The notes beneath the pieces were generated by a model. It made no database searches and had not been told where the DNA came from. It worked only from the letters and a program-made list of their open reading frames with translations. From Galbitalea sp036271795 (lineage in GTDB: Bacteria; Actinomycetota; Actinomycetes; Actinomycetales; Microbacteriaceae), in the NCBI GenBank assembly GCA_036271795.1, contig DATAZY010000096.1, positions 89,889 through 153,888 of the forward strand: a stretch of DNA of 64,000 nt, written 5' to 3'. Positions 18,053 through 27,476 of this stretch are shown one piece after another (the stretch's first letter is position 1; every line of letters begins with the position of its first letter). The position numbers and the translations under genes were made by a program.

Positions 18053-19066
18053 CTAGGCGGAGCCGCGCAAGACGAGCGAGTGGGTTACCGTGCGACGGAG
18101 GTCATGGCTACTAGTTGAGTGCGTACTCTCCAGCATGGTGACGACCATGTCCACTGCGCTGGCCGCGACCTCGGATATGTCCAGACTCAAAGTCGTCAGC
18201 TCCGGCGTAACTAGCGTTCCGATCGCGAGTCCATCGATGCCGACAATTCCGCAATCACGCGGTACGACAATCCCGGCGAGTTGGAATTGCTTCAGTACCC
18301 CGATTGCGACTGCATCGTTGTAGCAAATTACCGCGTCGGGCAGATTCTCACGCTTGAGTAGCTGATCGGCCACCGTCACACCAATCTGCATGTGAGCCAG
18401 GCCGTCGACATCCGCAGAGAATATTTCGGGGTCAAGCCCGGTCGCGATTGATTGACGAACGTAACTTTCAGCGCGCGACGACGGTTGCCCCTCCTCCGGC
18501 TCGTCGACCATTACAACGTGGTGCCTGCCAGTGGACCGTAGGTGCTCGAGAATGCGGACCATGCCTGGGTCGAAGTCGATGTCGACCGACGCGTGCCCGC
18601 CTGGCCGAAATTCATCGTTCAGCGTCACGAGTGGCATGTCCCCGAAAATGTCGTCGACCGTGTCCGGGTCGGTCTCGAAATAACCGATTGCGGCGTCAAC
18701 CTGCAATGACAACTCTCGAAGTCTTGCAATGCTGGCCTTGTTGTTGGGTGCGTTTTCCATCAACAGAAGCGCCCAGCCGTGGTCCGTCGCGAGCTTTGCA
18801 ATGCTCGAGGCGAGATCCGCAAAATACGGGTTGGTGAGGTCCGTGATCACGAGGCCGAGGGAGAGCGTGTTGTGCTTGACCAGTCCCCTGCCAAAGCGGC
18901 TCGGCCGATACCCCAACGTACGCGCAGCATCGAGCACGCGCGACTTTGTGTCGGCACTGATTCCAGGCATGTCATTCATAGCGCGCGTCACAGTCTGGCG
19001 AGAAACACCCGCCATCTTGGCCACATCAACTATGCCGGCACGCTTCAACGCGAGCTCTGGAATCAT
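18053..19066 (-). CDS. LacI-family transcription repressor
   Basis: This 337-residue regulator has the LacI helix-turn-helix plus hinge helix at residues 11-60 (VDVAKMAGVSRQTVTRAM, TLGYRPSRFGRGLV), followed by a periplasmic-binding-protein-like sensor domain (ADQLLKRENLPDAVICYNDAVAIG). It sits upstream of the sugar operon on the same strand, with two palindromic sites between them, so it is the likely operon repressor. The ATG at 19066 has no good Shine-Dalgarno; translation may be leaderless. The inducer is probably the imported oligosaccharide or a product. Confidence 0.92.
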   Translation of the reverse strand: MIPELALKRAGIVDVAKMAGVSRQTVTRAMNDMPGISADTKSRVLDAARTLGYRPSRFGRGLVKHNTLSLGLVITDLTNPYFADLASSIAKLATDHGWALLLMENAPNNKASIARLRELSLQVDAAIGYFETDPDTVDDIFGDMPLVTLNDEFRPGGHASVDIDFDPGMVRILEHLRSTGRHHVVMVDEPEEGQPSSRAESYVRQSIATGLDPEIFSADVDGLAHMQIGVTVADQLLKRENLPDAVICYNDAVAIGVLKQFQLAGIVVPRDCGIVGIDGLAIGTLVTPELTTLSLDISEVAASAVDMVVTMLESTHSTSSHDLRRTVTHSLVLRGSA

Positions 19067-19712
19067 TGGTCGATACTATGCGCTGTTCGGCCTTTTCGGC
19101 CGAGGGCATTTGTAGCCCGGGTCGCCCGGATTCCGCCAAACGTCACGACTGACAACTAGCTGATGACTTCGCGAGGTTGGTCCATCTCGAGGTGCCGCGA
19201 GCGCAACTGTTCGCTGCCTGGGCGAAACAACGCCCGAGCGACGCCTCGGCGATGAGGGAAGGCGACTGACACTCGCGGCTCGCCATTCGGGTGAAGAAAT
19301 GCCAGCCCCGTGCAGCAGTCAAATTGTGGGGACGACACGACCCTGGCGCAACGGGGGCCGATCAGAACCTGCTGCTGATCAACGTTTCTACTGCGCGCCC
19401 CAAGGTATTTGAAACCACCGTCCCGCCACGGCATGTAGAGCAGGTGTCGGCCTAACACGGCGGGGCCTAGTTTTGCGATCGTCCATGACGCTGCACCTTC
19501 TCGCTGAGGCGGCTTGGATGAATTCGCGCATTGTCATTCCAAGCTCATCCGCGGTCGTTTGTGCGCGCTCGACTGCAAGGGGATCTTGTGTCGAGTTCAG
19601 TTGCACGCCGGGCGGCTGCCGCCGTTTCGCGCGGACGCTACGCCCGCCTTAGACGAAGTTTTGTGAATCGCGATCCGGTCCCACAGGGCCTTCACGCTCC
19701 TCGGCCGTCGGA
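19067..19712. other. No clear gene; possible decayed coding sequence
   Basis: These 646 bases hold two short overlapping minus-strand frames (19156-19458 and 19388-19606) in different phases. The second begins with a helical segment (DPLAVERAQTTADELGMTMREF) that could be a fragment of a small DNA-binding or antitoxin-like protein. Neither has a ribosome binding site. I see no recognisable domain and treat the stretch as intergenic or decayed. Confidence 0.4.
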
Positions 19713-20339
19713 CTAACTGGCAGCGCTGGTCGTGACTTCGCGGGCTCGGTCGAGAGCGGCGGTGACATCGCCGCTGAACAGCAGGCCAGCTGGTGAGGGT
19801 TGGGTCGGACGGGTGGCGAGCCAGATTGCGATCGCGTTGTAGTCGGGGATAGCGACCCTGACCGCGGCGATGAGATCGAACAAGCCCGGGAGCACGGTCA
19901 TGTCTGCGCCGAATTGGAACGATGGGTAGAGGTAGCGTCCGCGAGCCGTCGTTATCGCGAACAGTTCGCCGGTAGTGACGCGGCGGCGGACTGTTCGCTC
20001 AGACATGCCCCAGTACCGTGCGAGAGCCGCGGCGTCGTAGGCGGGCCCGATTTCCGGGATACTCCAATCGGCGGGGTACGCGTCGAGCATCTTTCCCGCG
20101 AGTTGATAGGTCCGTTCCGCGGTAAAGGTGGGCATGCCGTCGGGAAATCGCACCTGGAGTTGCACAGCAAGTTCGACGAGAAGGCTGATCTCGGCGGCGG
20201 TCATCGGCCTGGAGATACCCTCCCGGTCGGACGGGATCATCTCAGCCTTGGTCGGCTGTTCGGCCGCGAGGTCGACGGTGGGTGGGGCGGAGTCGGCGAC
20301 TTTGGCATCCATCAGGAGGTCCCGCAGCGAGACCCTCAA
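19713..20339 (-). CDS. HTH-containing protein of unknown role, partner of a phosphoesterase
   Basis: This protein of up to 208 residues is not a recognised family. A central MerR/excisionase-like helix-turn-helix is visible (LARYWGMSERTVRRRVTTGE) with a basic wing, GRYLYPSFQF. After it comes a helical C-terminal segment, LFDLIAAVRVAIPDYNAIAIWLATRP. The frame opens with TTG overlapping the phosphoesterase stop (TTGA), so the two genes are coupled; an ATG at 20312 is an alternative start. It probably binds DNA and may regulate its own operon. The C-terminus resembles the toxin-binding domains of Xre/ParS antitoxins in layout only. Confidence 0.6.
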   Translation of the reverse strand: MRVSLRDLLMDAKVADSAPPTVDLAAEQPTKAEMIPSDREGISRPMTAAEISLLVELAVQLQVRFPDGMPTFTAERTYQLAGKMLDAYPADWSIPEIGPAYDAAALARYWGMSERTVRRRVTTGELFAITTARGRYLYPSFQFGADMTVLPGLFDLIAAVRVAIPDYNAIAIWLATRPTQPSPAGLLFSGDVTAALDRAREVTTSAAS

Positions 20340-21157
20340 CTGTCCTGCCCGTCAGCGTCAAGGAACGTGACGTTCCGGTCGGCGACCCGGAAGATCGCGC
20401 CGACTTTCCGGAATGCGTAGTCGCAGTCGAGGACGATGACTCGGGTCGGGAACTGACCTTCACCGTCTGAGTACTCGACGATCTCGTCGACTGCGAAGTG
20501 GTAATGGCCGGAGAACTGGATCGCCGGTTTGACCTGCATGAATCCTTGGTGGAACTTCCGTCGACCCATCTCCGCATAGAACACCCCGAACTGCGAGAAC
20601 CTCTTCCGGTTGCCGAAGATCAGGTCGTCGAGCGCGGGGACAAACTTGGGGGCGTCGTGCGCCAGAAGAACGTCGACCCGGTCGCTACCCAGGGCCACGA
20701 GGTCGTCGTCGGTGATGCCCTCTTCGGTCCACCAGCTCTCGTTGATCACCCGGTGCTCAACGTCGATGGAGTTCGCGCCCCCGAGGGCTGCGATCACGGA
20801 GCCGTCCGCCAGCATCGACCGGTATCCCCGGGGGAGGTGGCCGATGGCTGGCGTGAGCCAGCGAATACCGTCATCGGCAATCGGGTAGAGGGCCAGTGCG
20901 GCATGGTCCTCATGGTTGCCGTCGACGAACAGGAGCGTCTGGCCATTCTGCTCAAGGTGGGCGTCGAGTTGGTCGAGGTTTTTGGTTCCTTCCAAATCCG
21001 GGCGCCAGAGGAATCCGAAGTCGCCGAGGATGACGACGAGGTTGACATCGCATTCCCGGAACGCGTCGAGCATGCCGATGGTAAATCCGAGGTTGCCGTG
21101 GGTGTCGCCGATCAGCCCGAAGCTAGTAGCCGTCGAGAAGGTGGCTCGCACCGACAT
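20336..21157 (-). CDS. Calcineurin-like metallophosphoesterase
   Basis: This 273-residue cytoplasmic phosphoesterase has the full dinuclear metal-site set: GDTHGN near residue 18, GDFGFLW near 45, GNHED near 76, LLAHDAP near 165 and SGHYH near 224. The ATG at 21157 is six bases after AAGGAG, so the longer frame to 21364 is not used. Its substrate (nucleotide, phosphoprotein or nucleic acid) cannot be deduced. It is coupled to the HTH gene downstream. Such pairs recur in accessory DNA, but the function of this one is unknown to me. Confidence 0.8.
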   Translation of the reverse strand: MSVRATFSTATSFGLIGDTHGNLGFTIGMLDAFRECDVNLVVILGDFGFLWRPDLEGTKNLDQLDAHLEQNGQTLLFVDGNHEDHAALALYPIADDGIRWLTPAIGHLPRGYRSMLADGSVIAALGGANSIDVEHRVINESWWTEEGITDDDLVALGSDRVDVLLAHDAPKFVPALDDLIFGNRKRFSQFGVFYAEMGRRKFHQGFMQVKPAIQFSGHYHFAVDEIVEYSDGEGQFPTRVIVLDCDYAFRKVGAIFRVADRNVTFLDADGQDS

Positions 21158-21389
21158 GGTCATCTCCTTCGTTCCCGCCCGCGCACTGCAGTGTCCCAAC
21201 CAGACCGTACGAGTTTTGGCGCCCGCTTTTCCGGGCTGAAGGTTCACAGCCCTCCCCCACCTGATCGTGAGGAGGTGCTGCGGAGAGGATCGGTGCTTCT
21301 TTGGACGGTGCCGCGCATGCATTCCCCGGAGGTCGCCGCCCGTGCGGCCCCGGATGGGATGCACCGTGCTGTTACCGCAGAATATCTTG

Positions 21390-21911
21390 ATGGCCGTGGA
21401 CCGAATGGCTCCGCTCGACTACGACGACCTGGACCGGACGGAATGGTTTTACGCCGTCGACATCGGCTTCAACCCCGGCCATGCTCCCACGCAGAATATT
21501 GTGAGGTGGCTGCGCAATGTGCGCGCTCTCGACGAGTTCGTACGCACCCATGGGACACCTCCGGTGAAGCGGGTCGGCCCGTCAGCGACAGACCCGCTCG
21601 AACAGCACCTGGCCCGGTGGGTATCCCGCCAACGCACCCGGCAGGTCGAGCTGTGCTCCTACCAGGACGCGGCTCTGAGCCTGGTGCCGAACTTCAGCTG
21701 GTCGCCGCTCGACGACCGCTTCGACCTTTATCTCAGCCAGCTGCAAGGGTTCATTGACGCTCACGGGCACATGCCGGCCATCCGCTCGGGTGACGCCGCC
21801 GAGCATCGTCTCGGCCTGTGGGTACGGCGGCAGAAGACGCGGCGGCGGGCCAAGCGCCTGCCCGCCGAACGCACGGTCGCCCTGACGGCGCTTCCCGGAT
21901 GGGTCTGGTAA
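21390..21911 (+). CDS. Helicase-associated (HA) domain protein
   Basis: This protein of about 173 residues consists of two to three helical HA repeats (Pfam Helicase-associated type). The repeats show W...L..L..F....G and end in L..LP.F.W: SLVPNFSWSPLDDRF, then ALTALPGWVW at the C-terminus. WVSRQRTRQ and WVRRQKTRRRAKRL are the basic Trp/Arg helices. HA repeats normally follow DEAD/DEAH helicases; here they stand alone, so it may be a free nucleic-acid-binding protein or a fragment. Starts at 21390 and 21405 are both possible, without a clear ribosome binding site. Confidence 0.65.
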   Translation: MAVDRMAPLDYDDLDRTEWFYAVDIGFNPGHAPTQNIVRWLRNVRALDEFVRTHGTPPVKRVGPSATDPLEQHLARWVSRQRTRQVELCSYQDAALSLVPNFSWSPLDDRFDLYLSQLQGFIDAHGHMPAIRSGDAAEHRLGLWVRRQKTRRRAKRLPAERTVALTALPGWVW

Positions 21912-22355
21912 CAGCGGATTCCGTGTGGTGGCGCCGGCCCGGTCGGGTCGGCGCCACCGATAAGGGGCAATTATGACAAGTGGCTGCGGGGGCCGGGCAG
22001 AAGTCCTCACCTGACGTCCGCGGGACCTTAGTTCTCGAGTTTTACGACGCCCTACCAAAGGATCCCCGGATAGTTGCACTGTGATTCCCCGCGAGACTGT
22101 GATTCCATGGCACCTTCCGGCTTGCTAAGCCGCCTCCTATGGATTCCCATCGCTGGCGCCTGTCCTGTCGATTCTCGCGCGATACGATCTCCATTCTCAC
22201 TTGTTAGGTCAGAGGCTAATTGGGATAACCCGTCGGCGAGAGCGCGGAATTCCATACGACGTTCTTGATTGAGTTGATAATTGGGGGCGCCTCAGCGGCA
22301 GAGGAACGCAAGACCTGCCCACAGTTGCCCAGCGAATCTGGTTGAATCGGCGACA
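21912..22355. other. Intergenic region without recognisable features
   Basis: I find no gene, hairpin terminator or repeat of note in these 444 bases. Short open frames are present on both strands without ribosome binding sites. The right part must hold the promoter of the following nuclease/STAND gene. Confidence 0.5.
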
Positions 22356-24650
22356 ATGGCTGCACCTGATTACGAATTGCACAAGCTTGGTTGGCACGCC
22401 TTCCAGGACCTGTGTGGTGTCGTGTTGCAAGAGGTCCTGGGACAAACCTTCACCACGTTCGCCGACACGAACGATGCCGGTCAGGACGGTGCGTTTCACG
22501 GCTTATGGGCTGTCCCGGCGGACCAATCGTCCGAGATCCTAAGAGGATTTTCAAAGACGTCTTTACTGGTAGTCGCTCAGTGCAAGTTCAGCGTCGAACC
22601 ATCAGGCACTCTGTCGCCGTCAGATCTGGCGGGTGAGCTCGACAAGATCGAGAACCTTCACGCACGCGGGCTATGCGACGGCTACCTCGTGCTGACAAAT
22701 CTGCGGGTCACTGGTCGGACTCAAGCTTGGTTCGTCGAAGAAGTTCGCAAGAGAGGTCCGAAGACTGCTTTGATCCTCTCGGGCTCCTGGATATGCACCC
22801 AAATCGAGAAGAACTGGAACCTTCGACGTTACGTGCCTCGGGTATACGGCCTTGGAGACCTAACAAGCATCCTCGATGAACGCAGGATGCGACAAGCACG
22901 CGCACTCTTGATGAGCCTGACTCGTGAGCTGGCCACTTTCGTGCCAACTGACGCATATCGAGGCGCGAGCGACGCGCTCACCGATCATGGGTTCGTGTTA
23001 CTTCTTGGCGAGCCGGCCAGCGGAAAATCCACGATTGCGGCGATGCTGTGCATGACGGCACTCGATAATTGGCAATGCGATGTTATGCGAGTCGACGGAC
23101 CGGCCGATATGCTGCTGCACTGGAACCCGGATGACCCGCGGCAGATGTTCTGGATCGACGACGCGTTCGGAAGCATCAGGCATGAGCCACAACTCACGGA
23201 CGCATGGGCTCGGCGCATGACCGAGGTGATGGCGGCCGTTAGCCACGGCGCTCGCGTGCTGATGACCAGCCGCGATTACATCTATCGGGATGCTCGCCCG
23301 CGAATGAAGGAATACGCATTTCCCCGACTCCGCGAGCAGCAGGTTGTCATCGATGTCACCGCGCTGAGCACGACCGAGAAAGAGCAGATGCTCTATAACC
23401 ACCTGAAAGAAGGAGATCAGCCGGCTGATGTACTGGACCGTTGGCGCCCACACCTTCGGTCCGTGGCAGCGACCGATCACTTTCGACCAGAAGTGGCACG
23501 CCGTCTGTCGCTGCAGGCGTTCACGCCGACATCCGGTTTGTCCAGCGAACGCGACCTCGTTCGATACTTCGAGCACCCCAACGCATTTCTTATTGACATC
23601 CTTGACGCGCTCGAGCCCGCCCAACTCGGGGCGCTCGCAGCGGTTTATCTTTCGGGCGGCGAGCTCGTAGCGCCGTTCGCGCCGACTAGCCGGCTGTCGG
23701 ATGCGTTGGTGGCTTTGGGAACAACGGTCGCAGATGCCACTCGTGCGTTCGGCGCGATGGACGGAACGTTCCTCTCTCAAGTTGAAAACGCCGACGGCAA
23801 CACGGTCTGGAGGTTTCATCACCCGACGATCCGGGAAGGTTTTGCAGCGACCGTCGCCCGTGACATCGCAACGTTGTCGATTTATCTCGTGGGCATGACC
23901 GAGGACGAGCTCGTCTCCGAGCTCGACTGTGGTGGGATCGAACAGCAGGGAACGCTAGTGCGCGTACCGCCGACTCTGTACCCGAGCATCGTCAAGCGAG
24001 TCCCCGTCCCGAATCGGCGGGACTGGTCCGGTACTTCGAGTTCATGGTTCCTTCAAACACGATGCTCAGACGAGTTCTTGCGTATGTGGGCAGACGCTCA
24101 CTCGACCGCACTTCCGGGGATGGCGAACTTCGGCATGATGATGGACGCAATGTGGCAACCGGGCGTATTGAGCCGACTCAACCAAGCCGGCGCGTTACCA
24201 GAAGATGTGCGTCTAGCAGCAATCAAACGAGTCGCTGAGTACGGCATCGACGATCTCGATCCCGGATGGGCTGATACAGATCTCGAGCAGCTCTTCACTC
24301 CAGACGAGTACGCAGAACTCCTCCGCAGGATCGAAACGGAAGTGCTACCAAATCTTGAGGAACGCATCGCTGAACAAGTGAACTCGATCGTCAGCAGCAT
24401 GACATTAGAGGAGCTGTACCAAGCTCCGCGCGAATACCTAGACGCCATCCGAACAATGTTTCCTGAACGCGTCGACATCACGGTGCGGTGCCGTCAGGTC
24501 GAAATGTACATCGACGAGCACGCATTTGACCCTGACGAGGAGAATGAGTCATTGCCGGCGCAGTCTCGACTGGCAGCGCCCGCGCAACCGGTGATCGCCG
24601 AAACCGATAATTCGCGCGACCCGTTTGAGGACGTGGCAGCCGGGCACTAA
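22356..24650 (+). CDS. Mrr-like nuclease fused to nSTAND ATPase (Avs-like anti-phage protein)
   Basis: This is a 764-residue multidomain protein. Residues 1-150 form a PD-(D/E)xK restriction-endonuclease-like domain (LGWHAFQDLCGVVLQ, then AGQDGAF near residue 42 and VVAQCKF near 75, giving the D...QxK signature). Residues about 195-420 form a STAND-type NTPase of the nSTAND3 kind, with Walker A GEPASGKST near 220, Walker B MFWIDDAFG near 265, and SRDYIYRDARP as the sensor segment. The rest is a helical C-terminal region that should sense the target. N-terminal nuclease, STAND ATPase and C-terminal sensor is the Avs/NLR-like defence layout: on ligand binding the ATPase oligomerises and licenses the nuclease. 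Start M-A-A-P at 22356 has only a weak ribosome binding site. Confidence 0.75.
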   Translation: MAAPDYELHKLGWHAFQDLCGVVLQEVLGQTFTTFADTNDAGQDGAFHGLWAVPADQSSEILRGFSKTSLLVVAQCKFSVEPSGTLSPSDLAGELDKIENLHARGLCDGYLVLTNLRVTGRTQAWFVEEVRKRGPKTALILSGSWICTQIEKNWNLRRYVPRVYGLGDLTSILDERRMRQARALLMSLTRELATFVPTDAYRGASDALTDHGFVLLLGEPASGKSTIAAMLCMTALDNWQCDVMRVDGPADMLLHWNPDDPRQMFWIDDAFGSIRHEPQLTDAWARRMTEVMAAVSHGARVLMTSRDYIYRDARPRMKEYAFPRLREQQVVIDVTALSTTEKEQMLYNHLKEGDQPADVLDRWRPHLRSVAATDHFRPEVARRLSLQAFTPTSGLSSERDLVRYFEHPNAFLIDILDALEPAQLGALAAVYLSGGELVAPFAPTSRLSDALVALGTTVADATRAFGAMDGTFLSQVENADGNTVWRFHHPTIREGFAATVARDIATLSIYLVGMTEDELVSELDCGGIEQQGTLVRVPPTLYPSIVKRVPVPNRRDWSGTSSSWFLQTRCSDEFLRMWADAHSTALPGMANFGMMMDAMWQPGVLSRLNQAGALPEDVRLAAIKRVAEYGIDDLDPGWADTDLEQLFTPDEYAELLRRIETEVLPNLEERIAEQVNSIVSSMTLEELYQAPREYLDAIRTMFPERVDITVRCRQVEMYIDEHAFDPDEENESLPAQSRLAAPAQPVIAETDNSRDPFEDVAAGH

Positions 24651-24752
24651 TTGTTCGGCGTCACGACCCGGTCTTATTTCCGTACATGGGCAGCTAACGG
24701 TCGACAACCGTTTGCGCGTGGTGAGGCGAAAAACCGAGGACGTCAATCGGCC

Positions 24753-25592
24753 TTAGGCGCCGCGCTCAGCAAGAGCCGCGTCGCCGGCCGATAGCAACGA
24801 CGCAACAATCTCGGTGGTGAACCTGAACATGGCTTGCGGACCGGTTACCAACGGCGCCACGCCGCCCTGGTCGTGGAGCACGACGAGGCGATACGGGACG
24901 TGAAGCGTTCCGCCAACCGATCGAATTGGGTCGTCCACGGATTGCGAGATTTCAAGAGTCCCGTCCGTGTCTAGCCGGTCTGTAATCAGGTAAGGCTTTT
25001 CACGGTTGCGTTGAGCGCCCTTGTGACCCTCGAAGGTCACCACAACTGCGCTCGAAACCCAGTCGGTAAGGTTGCCTGCCAGCGGCGCAACACGGTGCTT
25101 GTCCATGATGTCGTAACTGTGAAGCTGCGCGAGGGGCGTGTGCTCCGGTGACAGACTCACGTCAAGGTCACGACCAGTGAATGGCTGGAAGAAGCGAAGT
25201 GCATGGAGGACCTCGTTTGGAAGCTTGCCCACAGAGTCTCGGAGATCAGCGTTCCAGGCCGATTCCGTGTAGCACACGGGAAAGTGCACACGTGAGGTCT
25301 TCGTGGGCTCCGCTTCGAAGATCCGGACGAGATCCCAGACGATGTTGTCGAGATCCGCCCGCAGCTGGTGAATCGCAGTGCCGAATAGGCCGCCCCAGCC
25401 ATCGGAGTCGATTGGCGTGCGCACACGAGCCTGCATCTTCCAGCTCAGGTGGTCCGTCGCAATCGTGGTTGTGATCTCGAACGGATCACCATCCCGCCAT
25501 GCCTGGACCTCCGACTCGAGCTGCGCGATCGCTTTGTGCGCCTGATCGAGCCTCCGCTTGGAATGGTCGTAGACCAGTTGCATCTCAGACAT
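24753..25592 (-). CDS. Hypothetical protein, last gene of the ImmA/IrrE operon
   Basis: This is a 279-residue protein that I do not recognise. The N-terminal 40 residues form an amphipathic helix (YDHSKRRLDQAHKAIAQLESEVQ). Next come a mixed alpha/beta region and an aromatic-rich segment (LRADLDNIVWDLVRIFEAEP). No signal peptide or membrane segment is seen. The start ATG at 25592 lies 22 bases after the stop of the ImmA/IrrE gene, so it is probably co-transcribed with it. No function is assigned. Confidence 0.7.
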   Translation of the reverse strand: MSEMQLVYDHSKRRLDQAHKAIAQLESEVQAWRDGDPFEITTTIATDHLSWKMQARVRTPIDSDGWGGLFGTAIHQLRADLDNIVWDLVRIFEAEPTKTSRVHFPVCYTESAWNADLRDSVGKLPNEVLHALRFFQPFTGRDLDVSLSPEHTPLAQLHSYDIMDKHRVAPLAGNLTDWVSSAVVVTFEGHKGAQRNREKPYLITDRLDTDGTLEISQSVDDPIRSVGGTLHVPYRLVVLHDQGGVAPLVTGPQAMFRFTTEIVASLLSAGDAALAERGA

Positions 25593-25614
25593 GGAGCTTG
25601 TGCGCGTCCTGGGC

Positions 25615-26757
25615 CTAGAGCAACACCTGCAGCTTAGGACGATCTTCTCGTCCCGCCTGCACAATCTCCGCGATGATGCTCGCGGGAAGACGGCTTAGCT
25701 TAGATAGCGCCTCCATGTCGATCCCCGATTCGGTTAGCAAATCGAAGGCCGCGCCGAGAACGTACGGCGACTCGGGCGGTCCGAGCGAGCCGGGCTCGGG
25801 ATAGCCCTGAGCTGACAGGTGCTGCATGGCGCGACGATATGTCGCATCCCCCCAGAGACCAATGTCGTGTGCTCGGTAGACGAGGGCGCTGAGGCTTACG
25901 CCCCATTTCTTCTTTGCTTCTTGCAGGGCGTCCCAGTCGACCCGTTTGGGAAGGTCTTCGACGAGTTCATCAATGGGGGCAAGGAAGGCAGCAGCGAACC
26001 TATGAGCCGCGCTTTCGATGGCTTTCGAACCGGGTTCCTCGTCCGGGTGCATGACGAGATGTCCGAGTTCATGGGCGCTGTCAAATCTGCTCCTGGCTCG
26101 GTCGGCCTTCGCCAGTGAAAGCAAGACCAAAGGCCGGGAACCGGCCTGGCTGGAGAAGGCATCGACCCGCTGATCGATGCTTTGCGGCAGGCGGAGCGCG
26201 ACAATTCCGTTGGCTTCCAGCAGACGAACCATGTGTGGGACAGGACCATCGCCCACATTGAGTTCTGCACGAGTGAGCGCGGCAGCGTCGGCGATCTCGT
26301 CCGGCGTCGCAGCCTCGCTGAGTGGATGAAGTGGAATGTTCACCTGGGGGAAGTCGACGTACTGCTCGAGCATGTCGATGACAGCAAGCGATACTTCGGC
26401 GAATGCGAGTGCCTGGTCGCGGGAAATGGCCGGTGTCGCGCGGAGCGACCGGAAGTGGGCTGACGTCGAAGGAACTTGCTCAATGGGCCGCCCGAGAAGG
26501 AAGAACTCCGCAGGTACGCCAAGGGCCAGGGCCAGTTCGGCGACGGTTGTCTTGGTGGGACGGGCATCGCCCCGTTCGAACTGGGTGATGGCGGCGGGAC
26601 TGACGTGCACCTCTGTTGCAAGTGCCGTGCGCGGCCTCCGGCTCATGCGTCGCGCGAGCGACAGTCGCTTCCCATCGAAGTCGGTGACAGTGCCGCTCGA
26701 CCGGCGTTCGCGCGCTCGAATGGTTGGCGCTTCGTTGGGATCGCTTTTGCTCATCAT
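25615..26757 (-). CDS. XRE-family protein with ImmA/IrrE metallopeptidase domain
   Basis: This 380-residue protein has an N-terminal helix-turn-helix (RRPRTALATEVHVSPAAITQ, FERGDARPTKTTVAELALAL, residues about 40-85) and a zinc peptidase domain with SAHELGHLVMH near residue 230, the HExxH motif of ImmA/IrrE. ImmA-type enzymes cleave a cognate repressor; fused forms act as self-contained switches in phages, ICEs and toxin-antitoxin-like loci. The ATG overlaps the upstream gene's stop (ATGA). Its target is probably itself or a neighbouring promoter. Confidence 0.88.
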   Translation of the reverse strand: MMSKSDPNEAPTIRARERRSSGTVTDFDGKRLSLARRMSRRPRTALATEVHVSPAAITQFERGDARPTKTTVAELALALGVPAEFFLLGRPIEQVPSTSAHFRSLRATPAISRDQALAFAEVSLAVIDMLEQYVDFPQVNIPLHPLSEAATPDEIADAAALTRAELNVGDGPVPHMVRLLEANGIVALRLPQSIDQRVDAFSSQAGSRPLVLLSLAKADRARSRFDSAHELGHLVMHPDEEPGSKAIESAAHRFAAAFLAPIDELVEDLPKRVDWDALQEAKKKWGVSLSALVYRAHDIGLWGDATYRRAMQHLSAQGYPEPGSLGPPESPYVLGAAFDLLTESGIDMEALSKLSRLPASIIAEIVQAGREDRPKLQVLL

Positions 26758-27476
26758 GCCTCTGCCTGGCCTACACGCTCGCGAAGCCGAAGGACAGGCG
26801 TCGGAACAGGTCTGCCACCAATACCGTTGTCACCATCGGACGCGCTCGTGATCCGAGTCTGCTTGGATTCTGGGGGAGTTTCGTCCCACCATAACGGTTG
26901 GACAGCTAGGAACGAGCCTCCCACGGTGGTCGGCAACCCAGCCCACCCGGCCGTCAGGCGCGATTCAACGTCGCCTCCCCAGAACAGGAATACGTCACGA
27001 CACCGCTCTATCCGAGAGGCGGCATCCGGGAGAACAAGTTCGAAGAGAGGGTCATGGCCCGGCACGATCGCTGGCGCCCTGTAGTCGTTCCGAGAGGCCG
27101 CCGCGTAGCGACTCTCTCGATTTCGCCAGTCGAAGTCAGAGCGCATTCGTGGATTCCGCCCAACCGCTCCCGGTGTCTTGAATATTCGGATGTCGAAGTC
27201 GTCGATCGTGAAGACTGGCACGCCGAAACCGTCGACGGTTGTGGTCGCCAAGCTCTCGATTCGGACCAATTCCCGAACCGCGTTGAGGACGTTCCGTGAT
27301 GCGGAGAAGCCGAGGGTCGCGGCGTCGTCGAACAGCTGTTCAGGCTCGTGCCGCTCGCAGTTCGCACGCCACAGTTGCCGCACTTCCTCACGAACTGCCC
27401 CGATGAAACCCGCCCCCGTCATGGAGGTGACAGCGGTGGCGAGATGCGCTGCTGCGTACGGGTCCCATTCATCCAT
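26754..27476 (-). CDS. Hypothetical protein coupled to ImmA/IrrE regulator
   Basis: This is a 240-residue soluble protein of unknown family and the first gene of a three-gene minus-strand operon. It contains GFSASRNVLNAVRELVRIE and PVFTIDDFDIRIFKTPGAVG. Its C-terminus (SRLTAGWAGLPTTVGGSFL, AVQPLWWDETPP) is rich in Trp and Pro. No HTH or catalytic motif stands out. The ATG at 27476 has no ribosome binding site, so the message may be leaderless. Coupling to a peptidase-type regulator makes a toxin or effector role possible, but this is only inference from position. Confidence 0.65.
   Translation of the reverse strand: MDEWDPYAAAHLATAVTSMTGAGFIGAVREEVRQLWRANCERHEPEQLFDDAATLGFSASRNVLNAVRELVRIESLATTTVDGFGVPVFTIDDFDIRIFKTPGAVGRNPRMRSDFDWRNRESRYAAASRNDYRAPAIVPGHDPLFELVLPDAASRIERCRDVFLFWGGDVESRLTAGWAGLPTTVGGSFLAVQPLWWDETPPESKQTRITSASDGDNGIGGRPVPTPVLRLRERVGQAEA

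Noticed and set aside
20498..21757. Long plus-strand frame across the phosphoesterase gene
   Set aside because: Antisense over a protein with all metallophosphoesterase motifs; no domain in this frame.
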